This document shows, in pieces, positions 16,419-25,002 of a stretch of 64,000 bases of DNA; the stretch's first letter is position 1; each line of letters starts with the position of its first letter. Below the pieces are notes generated by a model. The model worked only from the letters and a program-made list of their open reading frames with translations. It did not search any database and had not been told where the DNA came from. Source of the DNA: JBCBCP01 sp039817385 (GTDB taxonomy: Bacteria > Pseudomonadota > Alphaproteobacteria > Rhodobacterales > Rhodobacteraceae); NCBI GenBank assembly GCA_039817385.1, contig JBCBVY010000002.1:62001-126000 (forward strand). Direction: 5' to 3'. The position numbers and the translations under genes are program-made.

Positions 16419-16892
16419 ATGTTTTGGCTTCTTTTCTGCATCTTCTTTGCTGCCTGCCTTGGCGCTGGTATTACGGGCGGGCTGTTTCCACCCGGCCCGT
16501 GGTATCGCGCGCTGAACAAACCTGTCTGGACCCCACCCGACTGGGTGTTCCCGGTGACGTGGATGATCCTCTACGTCTGTATGGCGATTGCCGGGGCGCG
16601 CGCCGCGATGGCAGAGGATAATGGTATTGCGATGGCTTTCTGGGCGATGCAGATCGCATTCAATGGCCTGTGGACGCCGGTGTTCTTCGGATTGCAAAAC
16701 ATCCGCCTTGGCATGGCGATTATCGGCGTTCTCTGGGCAACCGTCTTCAGCACGATGATTGCCCTGTGGCAGGTCGATGTGATCGCGGGCGCGCTGTTTG
16801 CACCCTACCTGCTTTGGGTGACCATCGCCGCTGCGCTGAACGGTGCGGTGTGGCGACTGAACCCGGAGGTCGCGGCGAAGCCTTCGGCCTAG
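16419..16892 (+). CDS. tspO: TspO/CrtK, tryptophan-rich outer-membrane regulatory protein
   Basis: 157 residues with five hydrophobic helices and many tryptophans (FPPGPWYRALNKPVWTPPDW, the family signature). TspO binds tetrapyrroles and, in Rhodobacter, lowers photosynthesis gene expression under oxygen together with the PpsR pathway. Placement after crtI-crtB is the classical crtIBK arrangement. The gene starts four bases after the crtB stop and its end overlaps the convergent crtC by four bases. Confidence 0.95.
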   Translation: MFWLLFCIFFAACLGAGITGGLFPPGPWYRALNKPVWTPPDWVFPVTWMILYVCMAIAGARAAMAEDNGIAMAFWAMQIAFNGLWTPVFFGLQNIRLGMAIIGVLWATVFSTMIALWQVDVIAGALFAPYLLWVTIAAALNGAVWRLNPEVAAKPSA

Positions 16893-17824
16893 TCGAAGGC
16901 CCAACGGGACCGGCGCGGGACACGCACGGCCAGCATCGGTTTGAGCAAGGGCGACCGGAAGCGCCGCAAATCCAGCGCCTCGTGCACCCCCACCGTCTCC
17001 ACACCGTCCAGCTGCGTCCGCACAGCGGATCGGGAGTAGAACGGCGCATCCAGCATGTTCTGCACCTGCCGTGGGGCGTAGCCATTATCGGCGCGGGTTT
17101 CCCGGCGCACCGTCCAAAGGCTGCGCCGCATGGGCGCTTTGGGCGGCAGGTCGATCTCTTCCGCCTGCCCGTTTGCGCCAAAGCGGAAGGCGGCAGCGAG
17201 TTCGGAGCCATCGAGCCGGGTCGCGTCGTAGAAGCACGTCGCGCCGTCGCCGGTCGGGAAGCGGCCCCAGGTCCAATAGCCGAAGTCTTCCTCAAGCGCG
17301 CGGCTGCCGAAATTAGCGTCGAAATACCCTTCGCCTTCCCAGCCCCAGCCGGGGCGGTCGATGTCCACTGAAATGCGTGCACGCGGGGCAAAGGGCCGCC
17401 AGACATGGGCGCCATCGTCCGTGAGTGGTAGCTCGACGCCTGTCAAACCGCCGGGTGTGACGGTTATTTGCCCCCTGATGCGGTTGATGAGCGGGGGCGA
17501 AGAAACCTCGTTGATGTCGATGATTAGATTTCCCGCCTCCCACCGCATCATGGAGGGGCCAACTTCCAGCCGCGATGCGGTCTGGCGCAAGGCTGATGCG
17601 CCCCGGTCCGTCATGGTAAAACGCCCGCCGGGGCCATAGGTCGCGACATTGATGCAGACGTGGTTTTGCGGGTTCTTCCGCCCGGTCCAGCGGTACCACG
17701 GCGAAAAGACCGACCCGATAAACCCGATGACGGAAACCGCGCGGGTTCCGCAATCGCTCAGGCCGTCGACATACCACCACGCATAGCCGTTGGGTTGGAC
17801 TGCGACGTTGAAATTCGGTCGTTC
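16889..17824 (-). CDS. crtC: Hydroxyneurosporene synthase (carotenoid 1,2-hydratase), start codon unclear
   Basis: About 310 residues of CrtC sequence, from ERPNFNVAVQPNGYAWWYVD to the end RRSRWAFD. CrtC adds water to the 1,2 double bond of neurosporene on the way to spheroidene. Core motifs IGFIGSVFSPWYRW, NHVCINVATYGPGGRF and AHVWRPFAPRARI are intact. Oddity: no ATG, GTG or TTG exists in frame near the expected N-terminus. The nearest canonical start is the ATG at 18,109, 95 codons inside crtD and without CrtC likeness. A CTG at 17,761 overlaps the crtD stop as CTGA but would cut off the conserved PNGYAWWYVDG segment. The start given here marks where family similarity begins. The crtD/crtC overlap is at least 67 bases. 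Confidence 0.88.
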   Translation of the reverse strand, partial: ERPNFNVAVQPNGYAWWYVDGLSDCGTRAVSVIGFIGSVFSPWYRWTGRKNPQNHVCINVATYGPGGRFTMTDRGASALRQTASRLEVGPSMMRWEAGNLIIDINEVSSPPLINRIRGQITVTPGGLTGVELPLTDDGAHVWRPFAPRARISVDIDRPGWGWEGEGYFDANFGSRALEEDFGYWTWGRFPTGDGATCFYDATRLDGSELAAAFRFGANGQAEEIDLPPKAPMRRSLWTVRRETRADNGYAPRQVQNMLDAPFYSRSAVRTQLDGVETVGVHEALDLRRFRSPLLKPMLAVRVPRRSRWAFD

Positions 17825-19299
17825 AAGATCGCCTCGGCCGCGTGCAGCCCGGAGCGCGCCGCCATCGGCACACCCGCCCCCGGGTGCGTCCCCCCGCCCG
17901 CAAGGTAAAGGCCCGGGATTTTCGTCCGTGCGGTTGGTCTTTGGAAGGCTGCCATCAGCCCGTGCGGGCTTTGCCCGTAAAGCGCGCCCAGGCTGTGCGG
18001 GAACATGCGTGCGAAGGTCTGGGGTGTCGTCACGGATTGCGGGCTCGGAATCGGGCTGAAGCTCATCCCGAAGTGCGTCTGCATGGTCTGCATTGTCCGA
18101 AGATGCCATTGTTCCAACTCCTCTGGTTGGTCCGCCGCCGCGCTTGCGGGGGCGTTGGATATGATCTCAAACCGCTCAAGATCGGGCGGCGTGCCCTCCG
18201 CGCGGTCGAGCGCGCAGATATAGAGCGTTGGGTCTTGGGGGATTTCACCGCGTTCGAGCGCGTCGAACTCGGCCATTGGGTCCTGATCGAAGAACACATT
18301 GTGAAAAGACAGGTCCGGCCCGCACGGTGTTGCGGCAAAGCTGTGCACGCGGGCGGAGTAGCTGCGGGGCAATGTCAGTGTCTGAGACGCGATTCCGGTC
18401 ACCGCCGCGCCAAGGCCGCCCGCTGCAAGTGCGCGGGGGTCACCTGCGTGGACAATGCCGTCGCACGTGATCTTTGTGCCATCTTCGAGGTGGACGGCGT
18501 CGATCCTGCCGCTTTCCATTGAAATCCGCGCAACATGCGCGCCGTAACTAAATTCGGCACCCTTGCTAGTTGCCAGATCGGCAATCGCGCGGGCAAAGGC
18601 GTGCATCCCGCCGCGCGGGGTCCAGACGCCTTGGGCTTCTGCCTGCCAGATCAGCGACAAGATCGCGGGCGCGCGGTGCGGCGCGCCGCCGACATAGGTC
18701 GCATAGCGTCCAAAAAGCTGGGCGAGGCGCGGGTCGTTGAAGCTTTGCTTCAGGACGCTGCGCAAGGATGAAAGTGGCGCCATTGCGGGAATGAGGGACG
18801 GTTGACGCAGCACATGGGCGGTCAGGCTTGCAAGGTGAGGCACGGGCGCCTGCATCATCGGTGCGTCGAACGCCTCAAACAGCCGCCTTGTACGTTTGCA
18901 AAATGCATCAAACTGCTTGGCGGCGTCCTCTCCTGCGAAGGCCGAAACCGCGTCCCGGTTCGCGCCCTCATCCGCGAACAGGTCCAGCTGGCTGCCATCC
19001 GGCCAGAAGTGCCGTGCCAGCGTTGTCAGCGGTATCAGCTCAATATGGTCCTCGACCCGTTCCCCGACGGAAGCGAACAGCGCGTCAAAGACACCGCGCA
19101 GGGTCAGCACGGTTGGCCCTGCATCAATCGGCCCCGCCGCGCTGGGGATGGTGCGCATTTTGCCCCCCGGGGCCGCGTGGCGTTCCAGCACCGTTACCCG
19201 GTGCCCCGCGCCCACCAGCCGCAGCGCCGCCGTCAGGCCGGCAATGCCGGCCCCGATCACGGCGATATGGGCCTGATCTGATGAAGAGGTCGCGCACAT
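17758..19299 (-). CDS. crtD: Methoxyneurosporene dehydrogenase (1-hydroxycarotenoid 3,4-desaturase)
   Basis: 513 residues, a CrtI-family flavoenzyme. The FAD motif IAVIGAGIAGLTAALRLVGAG begins near residue 12 and the C-terminal signature LYLAGGGTHPGAGVPMAARSG is present. It introduces the 3,4 double bond in the spheroidene branch. Leftward, first in the crtD-crtC pair and divergent from crtE across an 87-base control region. Its 3' end, RISTSQSNPTAMRGGMSTA, overlaps the beginning of crtC. Confidence 0.95.
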   Translation of the reverse strand: MCATSSSDQAHIAVIGAGIAGLTAALRLVGAGHRVTVLERHAAPGGKMRTIPSAAGPIDAGPTVLTLRGVFDALFASVGERVEDHIELIPLTTLARHFWPDGSQLDLFADEGANRDAVSAFAGEDAAKQFDAFCKRTRRLFEAFDAPMMQAPVPHLASLTAHVLRQPSLIPAMAPLSSLRSVLKQSFNDPRLAQLFGRYATYVGGAPHRAPAILSLIWQAEAQGVWTPRGGMHAFARAIADLATSKGAEFSYGAHVARISMESGRIDAVHLEDGTKITCDGIVHAGDPRALAAGGLGAAVTGIASQTLTLPRSYSARVHSFAATPCGPDLSFHNVFFDQDPMAEFDALERGEIPQDPTLYICALDRAEGTPPDLERFEIISNAPASAAADQPEELEQWHLRTMQTMQTHFGMSFSPIPSPQSVTTPQTFARMFPHSLGALYGQSPHGLMAAFQRPTARTKIPGLYLAGGGTHPGAGVPMAARSGLHAAEAILNDRISTSQSNPTAMRGGMSTA

Positions 19300-19328
19300 G
19301 TTCTGATTGTTGACTCAAGTGGGCAATA

Positions 19329-19346
19329 TGTCCAGTATGATTGACA
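19329..19346. promoter_or_regulatory. PpsR/CrtJ-type operator 1, crtD-crtE
   Basis: TGTCCAGTATGATTGACA, TGT-N12-ACA. Its right half forms a TTGACA (19,341-19,346) that could be the -35 element of a crtE promoter, although the -10 is weak (TTTACA or TGTTTA near 19,363-19,370). Confidence 0.78.
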
Positions 19347-19352
19347 CATTGC

Positions 19353-19370
19353 TGTACCAGCATGTTTACA
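19353..19370. promoter_or_regulatory. PpsR/CrtJ-type operator 2, crtD-crtE
   Basis: TGTACCAGCATGTTTACA, TGT-N12-ACA, 24 bases from the first site and 16 bases before the crtE ATG. The pair sits between divergent crtD and crtE and could repress both. Confidence 0.75.
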
Positions 19371-19386
19371 AATATCAGGAGCGCAT

Positions 19387-20253
19387 ATGGGCCTTTCCTC
19401 CCGCATCGAAGCTTCCATCGCCGAAGCGGTGGCCATCGGGCAAGGCAAGGGCGCCGTCCCGCCGCGCCTGTCCTCCGCCCTGCGCTACGCCACCGCTCCG
19501 GGCGGGGCGCGCATCCGCCCGACAATTTGTATGTCGGTTGCGATGGCCTGCGGGGATGACAAGCCTGCGCTGTCCAATGCCGCGTCATCCGCGCTTGAGA
19601 TCATCCACTGCGCCTCGCTCGTGCATGACGATTTGCCCGCCTTTGACAATGCGGAAATGCGGCGGGGCAAGCCTTCGGTGCACCGCGCCTACTCGGAGCC
19701 ACTTGCCGTGCTCGCGGGCGACAGCCTGATCGTGCTCGCCTTCGAAATCCTTGCGCGGCAGTCGCATCTCGCGCCAGATCGCGCGGCACAGCTGATCATC
19801 ACGCTGGCGCAGCGCACGGGGATGCCGGGCGGCATCTGCGCGGGGCAAGGCTGGGAAAGTGAGCCGGAGGTCGACCTCAAGGCATACCACATGGCCAAGA
19901 CCGGCGCGCTGTTTATCGCCGCGACGCAGATGGGCGCCATCGCTGCGGGGCAGGAGGCTGAGCCGTGGTTCGAGCTGGGCGCGCGAATCGGCGAGGCGTT
20001 TCAGGTCGCCGACGATCTGCGCGATGCGCTTTATGATGCGGAAACACTGGGCAAGCCCGCGGGTCAGGACGATCTGCATGGCCGTCCTAACGCAGTAAGT
20101 GAGTTTGGCGTGCAGGGTGCGATCTCCCGGCTGAAGGACATCCTTGGTGGGGCAATCTCGTCCATCCCGTCCTGCCCAGGAGAGGCGCAGCTGGCCGAAA
20201 TGGTCCGCATGTATGCTGAACGCCTGACCCCGGTTGCGCCGCAGCATGTCTGA
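19387..20253 (+). CDS. crtE: Geranylgeranyl diphosphate synthase
   Basis: 288 residues, a trans-prenyltransferase. The first Asp-rich motif reads VHDDLPAFDN (near residue 80) and the second FQVADDLRDAL (near 213). It makes GGPP for carotenoids and for the bacteriochlorophyll phytyl tail. ATG at 19,387 has AGGAG upstream. Its stop lies within the start of crtF (8-base overlap). First gene of the long crtEF-bchCXYZ-puf run, which allows read-through (superoperon) transcription. Confidence 0.96.
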   Translation: MGLSSRIEASIAEAVAIGQGKGAVPPRLSSALRYATAPGGARIRPTICMSVAMACGDDKPALSNAASSALEIIHCASLVHDDLPAFDNAEMRRGKPSVHRAYSEPLAVLAGDSLIVLAFEILARQSHLAPDRAAQLIITLAQRTGMPGGICAGQGWESEPEVDLKAYHMAKTGALFIAATQMGAIAAGQEAEPWFELGARIGEAFQVADDLRDALYDAETLGKPAGQDDLHGRPNAVSEFGVQGAISRLKDILGGAISSIPSCPGEAQLAEMVRMYAERLTPVAPQHV

Positions 20254-21373
20254 CGCGGCGCGTGATCTTCCCGGCTGGACAGGCGGCGGGCTGAACCGCC
20301 TGATCGCCCGTCCCGGCTTTCAAAGCTGGGCGAGCCGGTTCTTTCTCACCCGTGGCCGCGCGCGGCGTGACGGGGCGGCGCTGTTCGATCTGGTGCAGGG
20401 GTTCGTGTCGTCCCAAGTGCTGATGGCGCTGGTGGAGTTGGACGTATTTCGCCGCCTGCGTGCGGGTCCGATGGACCCGGCTGACATGGGACGGGCCGTT
20501 GATATCCCCGCGGACCGGATGGAGATCACGCTGCAGGCCGGTGCGGCGCTGGGCTTGCTCAAGCGCCGCCGGGATGGCCGGTTTGCGCTGGCCCGCAAGG
20601 GCGCTGCGCTGATGGGTGTTCCGGGCTTGCCAGAGATGATCCGCCATCACCGCGCGTTCTATGCGGACCTTGCCGATCCCGTTGCCTTGCTGCGCGGGCC
20701 GCAGGATACGCAGCTGAGCGCGTTCTGGCCGTACGTCTTCGGCGCCGCACAAGCCGAAGATCGGGTGGTGGCCGAAACCTATTCCGATCTGATGAGCCAG
20801 TCCCAGCACCTCGTCGCCGAAGACACGCTGCGCACGGTGCCCATGAAGGGGATCACGCGGCTGCTGGATATTGGCGGCGGTACGGGCACGTTCCTGACGG
20901 CTGTTGGCACTGCGTATGCTGCGCCTGAACTGCACCTCTTTGACTTGCCTGCGGTCGTGCCGGCGGCGGCGGACAGTTTTACCAAGGCGGGTCTGGTGAA
21001 CCGGGCACATGTGCATGCGGGTTCGTTCCGGGATGATCCGCTGCCTGAAATTGAGGCCGATGCGATTTCGCTGATCCGCGTGCTTTATGATCATTCGGAT
21101 GAGACGGTCGCGGCCCTGCTGGCAAAGGTGTTCGATGCGCTGCCTCCCGGCGGGCGGCTGATTATTTCCGAGCCGATGGCAGGCGGTCGCACGCCGGAGC
21201 GGGCGGGTGACGTCTATTTTGCCTTTTACACGATGGCGATGCAGACCGGGCGTGCCCGCAGCGCGGAGCGCATTGGCGCCCTGTGCGGGGCAGCCGGGTT
21301 TGAAGCCGTGCAAAGCCCGACCCCCGCGCGCCCTTTCGTGACCCGTGCATTGTGGGCGCGCAAGCCTGTCTGA
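20246..21373 (+). CDS. crtF: Demethylspheroidene O-methyltransferase
   Basis: 375 residues from ATG 20,246 (MSDAARDLPGW). SAM-dependent methyltransferase with the O-methyltransferase type dimerisation domain at the N-terminus and motif I LLDIGGGTGTFL near residue 205. It methylates the 1-hydroxyl group of demethylspheroidene. The 3' region (SAERIGALCGAAGFEAVQSP) matches the family's end. It is followed by a 102-base gap with the bchC operators. Confidence 0.95.
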   Translation: MSDAARDLPGWTGGGLNRLIARPGFQSWASRFFLTRGRARRDGAALFDLVQGFVSSQVLMALVELDVFRRLRAGPMDPADMGRAVDIPADRMEITLQAGAALGLLKRRRDGRFALARKGAALMGVPGLPEMIRHHRAFYADLADPVALLRGPQDTQLSAFWPYVFGAAQAEDRVVAETYSDLMSQSQHLVAEDTLRTVPMKGITRLLDIGGGTGTFLTAVGTAYAAPELHLFDLPAVVPAAADSFTKAGLVNRAHVHAGSFRDDPLPEIEADAISLIRVLYDHSDETVAALLAKVFDALPPGGRLIISEPMAGGRTPERAGDVYFAFYTMAMQTGRARSAERIGALCGAAGFEAVQSPTPARPFVTRALWARKPV

Positions 21374-21382
21374 CAGAACAAC

Positions 21383-21400
21383 TGTCTAAACTAATTGACA
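21383..21400. promoter_or_regulatory. PpsR/CrtJ-type operator 1, bchC
   Basis: TGTCTAAACTAATTGACA, TGT-N12-ACA. Its last six bases are the -35 hexamer of the bchC promoter, so repressor binding would block the polymerase. Confidence 0.82.
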
Positions 21401-21422
21401 GTTGGTCTTGTCCATCTAGAAT
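21395..21422 (+). promoter_or_regulatory. bchC promoter
   Basis: TTGACA (21,395-21,400), 16 bases, TAGAAT (21,417-21,422). This is the best sigma-70 match in the window and is embedded between and within two PpsR-type sites. It would drive bchCXYZ and, by read-through, puf. Confidence 0.7.
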
Positions 21423-21426
21423 GACA
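21409..21426. promoter_or_regulatory. PpsR/CrtJ-type operator 2, bchC
   Basis: TGTCCATCTAGAATGACA, TGT-N12-ACA, 26 bases from the first site and covering the -10 hexamer. Confidence 0.8.
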
Positions 21427-21475
21427 GTGCGACAAACTGCCTAGCCACCTGCCGCGCAGATTCGGCTTGGGCGCT

Positions 21476-22438
21476 ATGAAACCGGAGATTACGTCTTTGC
21501 AGACCGACGCCGTTCTACTCAGAGGCCCCAAAGACCTCGACATCGGCACGCTGACGTTGTCCGATCCCGGTCCGACTGACGTCGTGGTCGATGTTCGGCA
21601 TTCGGGCATCTCCACCGGCACGGAAAAGCTGTTCTGGACGGGTGAGATGCCGCCATTCCCCGGCATGGGTTACCCGCTTGTTCCGGGCTACGAGGCCGCG
21701 GGAGAGGTGGTTGAGGCTGGCGTGCTGAGCGGGTTCAAATCCGGCGATCATGTCTTTGTCCCCGGCGCGAACTGTTTTGACGGGGCTTTTGGCCTCTTTG
21801 GCGGCGCGGCGGAACGGCTGGTGAGCGATTCCTCTCGCCTGGTGAAAATCGACCCTGCGCTGGGTGCCGAAGGCGCGCTTCTCGCGCTGGCCGCCACCGC
21901 GCGCCACGCGATGGCGGGTATGAACAAAGCCGTGCCGGACCTGATCGTTGGCCACGGTGTTCTGGGCCGGTTGCTGGCCCGTCTAACAATCGCGGCGGGC
22001 GCGCCCGCGCCGACCGTGTGGGAGATTAACCCGGACCGCCGCGCCGGCGCGCAGGGTTACGAGGTGATCGACCCGTCCGAGGACGCGCGCCGCGATTACC
22101 GTTCGATCTATGACGCCTCTGGCCACGGCCCGATCCTGAACGATTTGGTCGGCCGGATTGCCAAGGGGGGCGAGGTCGTTCTGGCCGGGTTCTACTCCGA
22201 GCCGCTCAGCTTTGCCTTCCCGCCTGCCTTCATGAAAGAGGCGCGGTTCCGCGTGGCCGCCGAATGGACGAAGGGCGATCTGGTCGCGACCCGTGCGCTG
22301 GTCGAATGCGGCGCGCTGCGGCTGGACGGTCTGATCACGCATACAAATCAGGCCCGGAACGCGCGTGAGGCTTACAGCCAAGCGTTTACCGACGGGGCGT
22401 GCCTGAAAATGATCCTCAATTGGGAGCGTCCGCAGTGA
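21476..22438 (+). CDS. bchC: 3-hydroxyethyl bacteriochlorophyllide a dehydrogenase
   Basis: 320 residues from ATG 21,476. A TTG at 21,497 with CGGAG upstream (protein beginning LQTDAVLL) is a real alternative, because family members begin near there. It is a medium-chain dehydrogenase fold that oxidises the C3 hydroxyethyl group to acetyl. The motifs HSGISTGTEKLFWTG and GYPLVPGYEAAGEV are characteristic of BchC; no classical zinc cysteines are seen. The stop overlaps the bchX start (GTGA). Confidence 0.95.
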   Translation: MKPEITSLQTDAVLLRGPKDLDIGTLTLSDPGPTDVVVDVRHSGISTGTEKLFWTGEMPPFPGMGYPLVPGYEAAGEVVEAGVLSGFKSGDHVFVPGANCFDGAFGLFGGAAERLVSDSSRLVKIDPALGAEGALLALAATARHAMAGMNKAVPDLIVGHGVLGRLLARLTIAAGAPAPTVWEINPDRRAGAQGYEVIDPSEDARRDYRSIYDASGHGPILNDLVGRIAKGGEVVLAGFYSEPLSFAFPPAFMKEARFRVAAEWTKGDLVATRALVECGALRLDGLITHTNQARNAREAYSQAFTDGACLKMILNWERPQ

Positions 22439-23436
22439 AAGATGAAGTGCCAAATCTGAAGGATTTCTCCGACCGCCTCCGCGAGGAAGCGCATGAGGAT
22501 CTGGCCGAAATTGTCACCGAAGAGCCGACGTCGAAGACACAGATCATTGCGATCTATGGCAAAGGCGGCATTGGCAAATCCTTCACGCTGGCCAACCTCA
22601 GCCACATGATGGCAGAGCAGGGTAAGCGCGTGCTTCTGATCGGCTGTGACCCGAAATCCGACACGACCAGCCTGCTGTTTGGCGGCAAGGCGTGCCCGAC
22701 GATCATCGAAACCTCAACCAAGAAGAAGCTTGCGGGCGAAGAGGTGAAGGTCGGCGATGTCTGCTTCAAGCGCGGCGGCGTCTTTGCGATGGAGCTTGGC
22801 GGGCCCGAAGTTGGTCGCGGCTGTGGCGGGCGCGGGATTATCCACGGGTTTGAGCTTCTGGAAAAGCTGGGCTTTCACGACTGGGATTTTGATTATGTCC
22901 TGCTCGATTTCCTTGGCGATGTGGTCTGCGGCGGCTTTGGACTGCCCATCGCGCGGGACATGGCGCAGAAGGTGATCCTTGTTGGGTCGAACGATCTGCA
23001 ATCGCTGTATGTGGCGAACAACGTCTGCTCCGCGGTCGAATATTTCCGCAAGCTGGGCGGTAATGTTGGCGTCGCGGGCCTGGTCATCAACAAGGATGAC
23101 GGGTCGGGCGAGGCGCAGGCCTTTGCAAAGGCGGTGGACATCCCGGTGCTGGCGTCGATCCCGCAGGACGATGACCTGCGCAAGAAATCCGCGAACTACC
23201 AGATTGTTGGCACGGCAGACTCCCAGTGGGGGTCGCTGTTTGCCGCGCTGGGCGAGAATGTCGCCGAGGCCCCGCCGATGCGCCCCACGGCGCTGAGCCA
23301 GGACGAATTGCTTGAGCTTTTTGACGGGTCGGACACCGGCGCGGGCGTCGTGCTGGAGCCGGCAACCGACATGGATATGCGCGGCAAGAATTCCGAGCCG
23401 AAACCGTCGCTGGAGGTTGTCTACGACGATGCATGA
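22435..23436 (+). CDS. bchX: Chlorophyllide reductase iron protein BchX
   Basis: 333 residues, GTG start with GGGAG upstream and GTGA overlap with bchC. NifH-like ATPase: P-loop YGKGGIGKS at 41-49 and 4Fe-4S cysteines C130 (in VGRGCGGRG) and C165 (in LGDVVCGGFGLP). It feeds electrons to BchY-BchZ to reduce ring B, converting the chlorin to a bacteriochlorin. The long N-terminal region and the C-terminal tail after residue 300 separate it from BchL. Confidence 0.97.
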   Translation: MKDEVPNLKDFSDRLREEAHEDLAEIVTEEPTSKTQIIAIYGKGGIGKSFTLANLSHMMAEQGKRVLLIGCDPKSDTTSLLFGGKACPTIIETSTKKKLAGEEVKVGDVCFKRGGVFAMELGGPEVGRGCGGRGIIHGFELLEKLGFHDWDFDYVLLDFLGDVVCGGFGLPIARDMAQKVILVGSNDLQSLYVANNVCSAVEYFRKLGGNVGVAGLVINKDDGSGEAQAFAKAVDIPVLASIPQDDDLRKKSANYQIVGTADSQWGSLFAALGENVAEAPPMRPTALSQDELLELFDGSDTGAGVVLEPATDMDMRGKNSEPKPSLEVVYDDA

Positions 23437-24982
23437 TCGGGACGATCATAACGCCCGAGAAGGCTTTGAGGTCGGCTATGACGCCGATGGCAACGTGTCG
23501 GTCACCGAAACGGACGGCCTCGGCTGCCATTCCGGGTCGGAGATGAAGGCGGCTGCCGAACAGGCGAACCCTGAACTGCTCGCCCAGTTCGCGGCGGATT
23601 ACCCGAAAGGCCCCCATGACAAGCCGCAATCGATGTGCCCCGCCTTCGGCTCGCTGCGCGTGGGTCTGCGGATGCGGCGCACCGCGACGGTGCTGTCGGG
23701 TTCGGCCTGCTGCGTCTATGGCCTGACTTTCGTGTCCCACTTCTACGGCGCGCGGCGGTCGGTTGGCTACGTGCCGTTCAATTCCGAGACGCTGGTGACC
23801 GGCAAGCTTTTTGAGGACATCCGCGAAAGCGTGCATGAGCTGGCCGACCCGGACCGGTATGATGCGATTGTGGTGACGAACCTGTGCGTGCCCACTGCGT
23901 CCGGTGTGCCGCTGCGGCTGCTGCCGGACGAGATCAACGGCGTGCGGATTGTCGGGATCGATGTGCCGGGCTTTGGCATCCCCACACATGCCGAGGCGAA
24001 AGATGTCCTTGCCGGTGCGATGCTGAACTACGCGCGGCAAGAGATTGAGGCTGGCCCCGTTGCCGCCCCCGCCGCGGGCAAGTCTGACCGCCCGACCGTC
24101 CCGTTGCTGGGCGAGATGTTCCCGGCCGACCCGATGATGATCGGCGCGATGCTGGCCCCGATGGGCCTTGCCGCCGGGCCAACTGTGCCGTGCCGCGAAT
24201 GGCGCGAGCTTTACGCTGCGCTCGATGGGTCTGTCGTTGCGGCGATCCATCCGTTTTACACCGCGTCCGTGCGCGAATTTGAGGCCGCTGGCCGCCCCGT
24301 TGTGGGCAGTGCGCCCGTGGGCCGCGATGGCACCGCCGCGTGGCTGCGCGCGATCGGTGAGGCGCATGGCACGTCCGAGGCACAGATTGCTGCCGCTCAG
24401 AACGCTTTCCTGCCAGCGGTCGAGGATGCGATTTTGAACGCACCGATCGATGGGACCATAACGCTCAGCGGGTATGAGGGATCTGAACTGCTTGTCGCCC
24501 GCCTGTTGATCGAAAGCGGGGCGCGCGTGCCTTACGTCGGCACGGCGTGCCCGCGGACGCCGTGGAATGCCGACGACGAGGCTTGGCTCGTGTCCAAGGG
24601 CGTGACGGTCAAGTTCCGCGCCAGCCTCGAGGACGATTGCGCAGCGATGGAAGCCGTGAAGCCTGACCTCGCCATCGGTACGACGCCCGTCGTTCAAAAG
24701 GCGAAGGAGCTAGGCATTCCTGGCCTCTACTTCACCAACCTCATTTCGGCACGCCCCCTGATGGGCCCGGCGGGTGCAGGCTCTCTGGCGCAGGTCGTGA
24801 ATGCGGCCATTGCCAACAAGGGGCGCATGGACCGGATGAAAGGCTTTTTCGAAGGCGTCGGCGACGGCGAAACCGCGGGCGTCTGGGAAGGCAGCCCGAA
24901 CCTGCGCCCCGACTTCCGGGCTTTGCAAGAGAAGAAACTGGCCAAGCAGGCGCGGGCGGCGAAGGCCGCTGAGATGATCTGA
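23429..24982 (+). CDS. bchY: Chlorophyllide reductase subunit BchY
   Basis: 517 residues from ATG 23,429, overlapping bchX by 8 bases; the open frame further upstream lies inside bchX. NifD-like subunit of the ring-B reductase. Cysteines expected to hold the 4Fe-4S cluster are visible in QSMCPAFGS, GSACCVYGL and TNLCVPTAS. The ending (FRALQEKKLAKQARAAKAAEMI) is the usual charged BchY tail. It is separated from bchZ by an unusual 139-base gap that holds the second structured element. Confidence 0.96.
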   Translation: MHDRDDHNAREGFEVGYDADGNVSVTETDGLGCHSGSEMKAAAEQANPELLAQFAADYPKGPHDKPQSMCPAFGSLRVGLRMRRTATVLSGSACCVYGLTFVSHFYGARRSVGYVPFNSETLVTGKLFEDIRESVHELADPDRYDAIVVTNLCVPTASGVPLRLLPDEINGVRIVGIDVPGFGIPTHAEAKDVLAGAMLNYARQEIEAGPVAAPAAGKSDRPTVPLLGEMFPADPMMIGAMLAPMGLAAGPTVPCREWRELYAALDGSVVAAIHPFYTASVREFEAAGRPVVGSAPVGRDGTAAWLRAIGEAHGTSEAQIAAAQNAFLPAVEDAILNAPIDGTITLSGYEGSELLVARLLIESGARVPYVGTACPRTPWNADDEAWLVSKGVTVKFRASLEDDCAAMEAVKPDLAIGTTPVVQKAKELGIPGLYFTNLISARPLMGPAGAGSLAQVVNAAIANKGRMDRMKGFFEGVGDGETAGVWEGSPNLRPDFRALQEKKLAKQARAAKAAEMI

Positions 24983-25002
24983 TGGTGCGCTTGGTGACAT
25001 AT

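Noticed and set aside
17825..18109. ATG at 18,109 as the true start of crtC
   Set aside because: It would add 95 residues read from inside crtD, with no similarity to CrtC proteins, and an overlap of about 350 bases.
23087..24697. 536-codon frame opposite bchX and bchY
   Set aside because: Antisense shadow; the real genes have intact catalytic motifs and ribosome binding sites.
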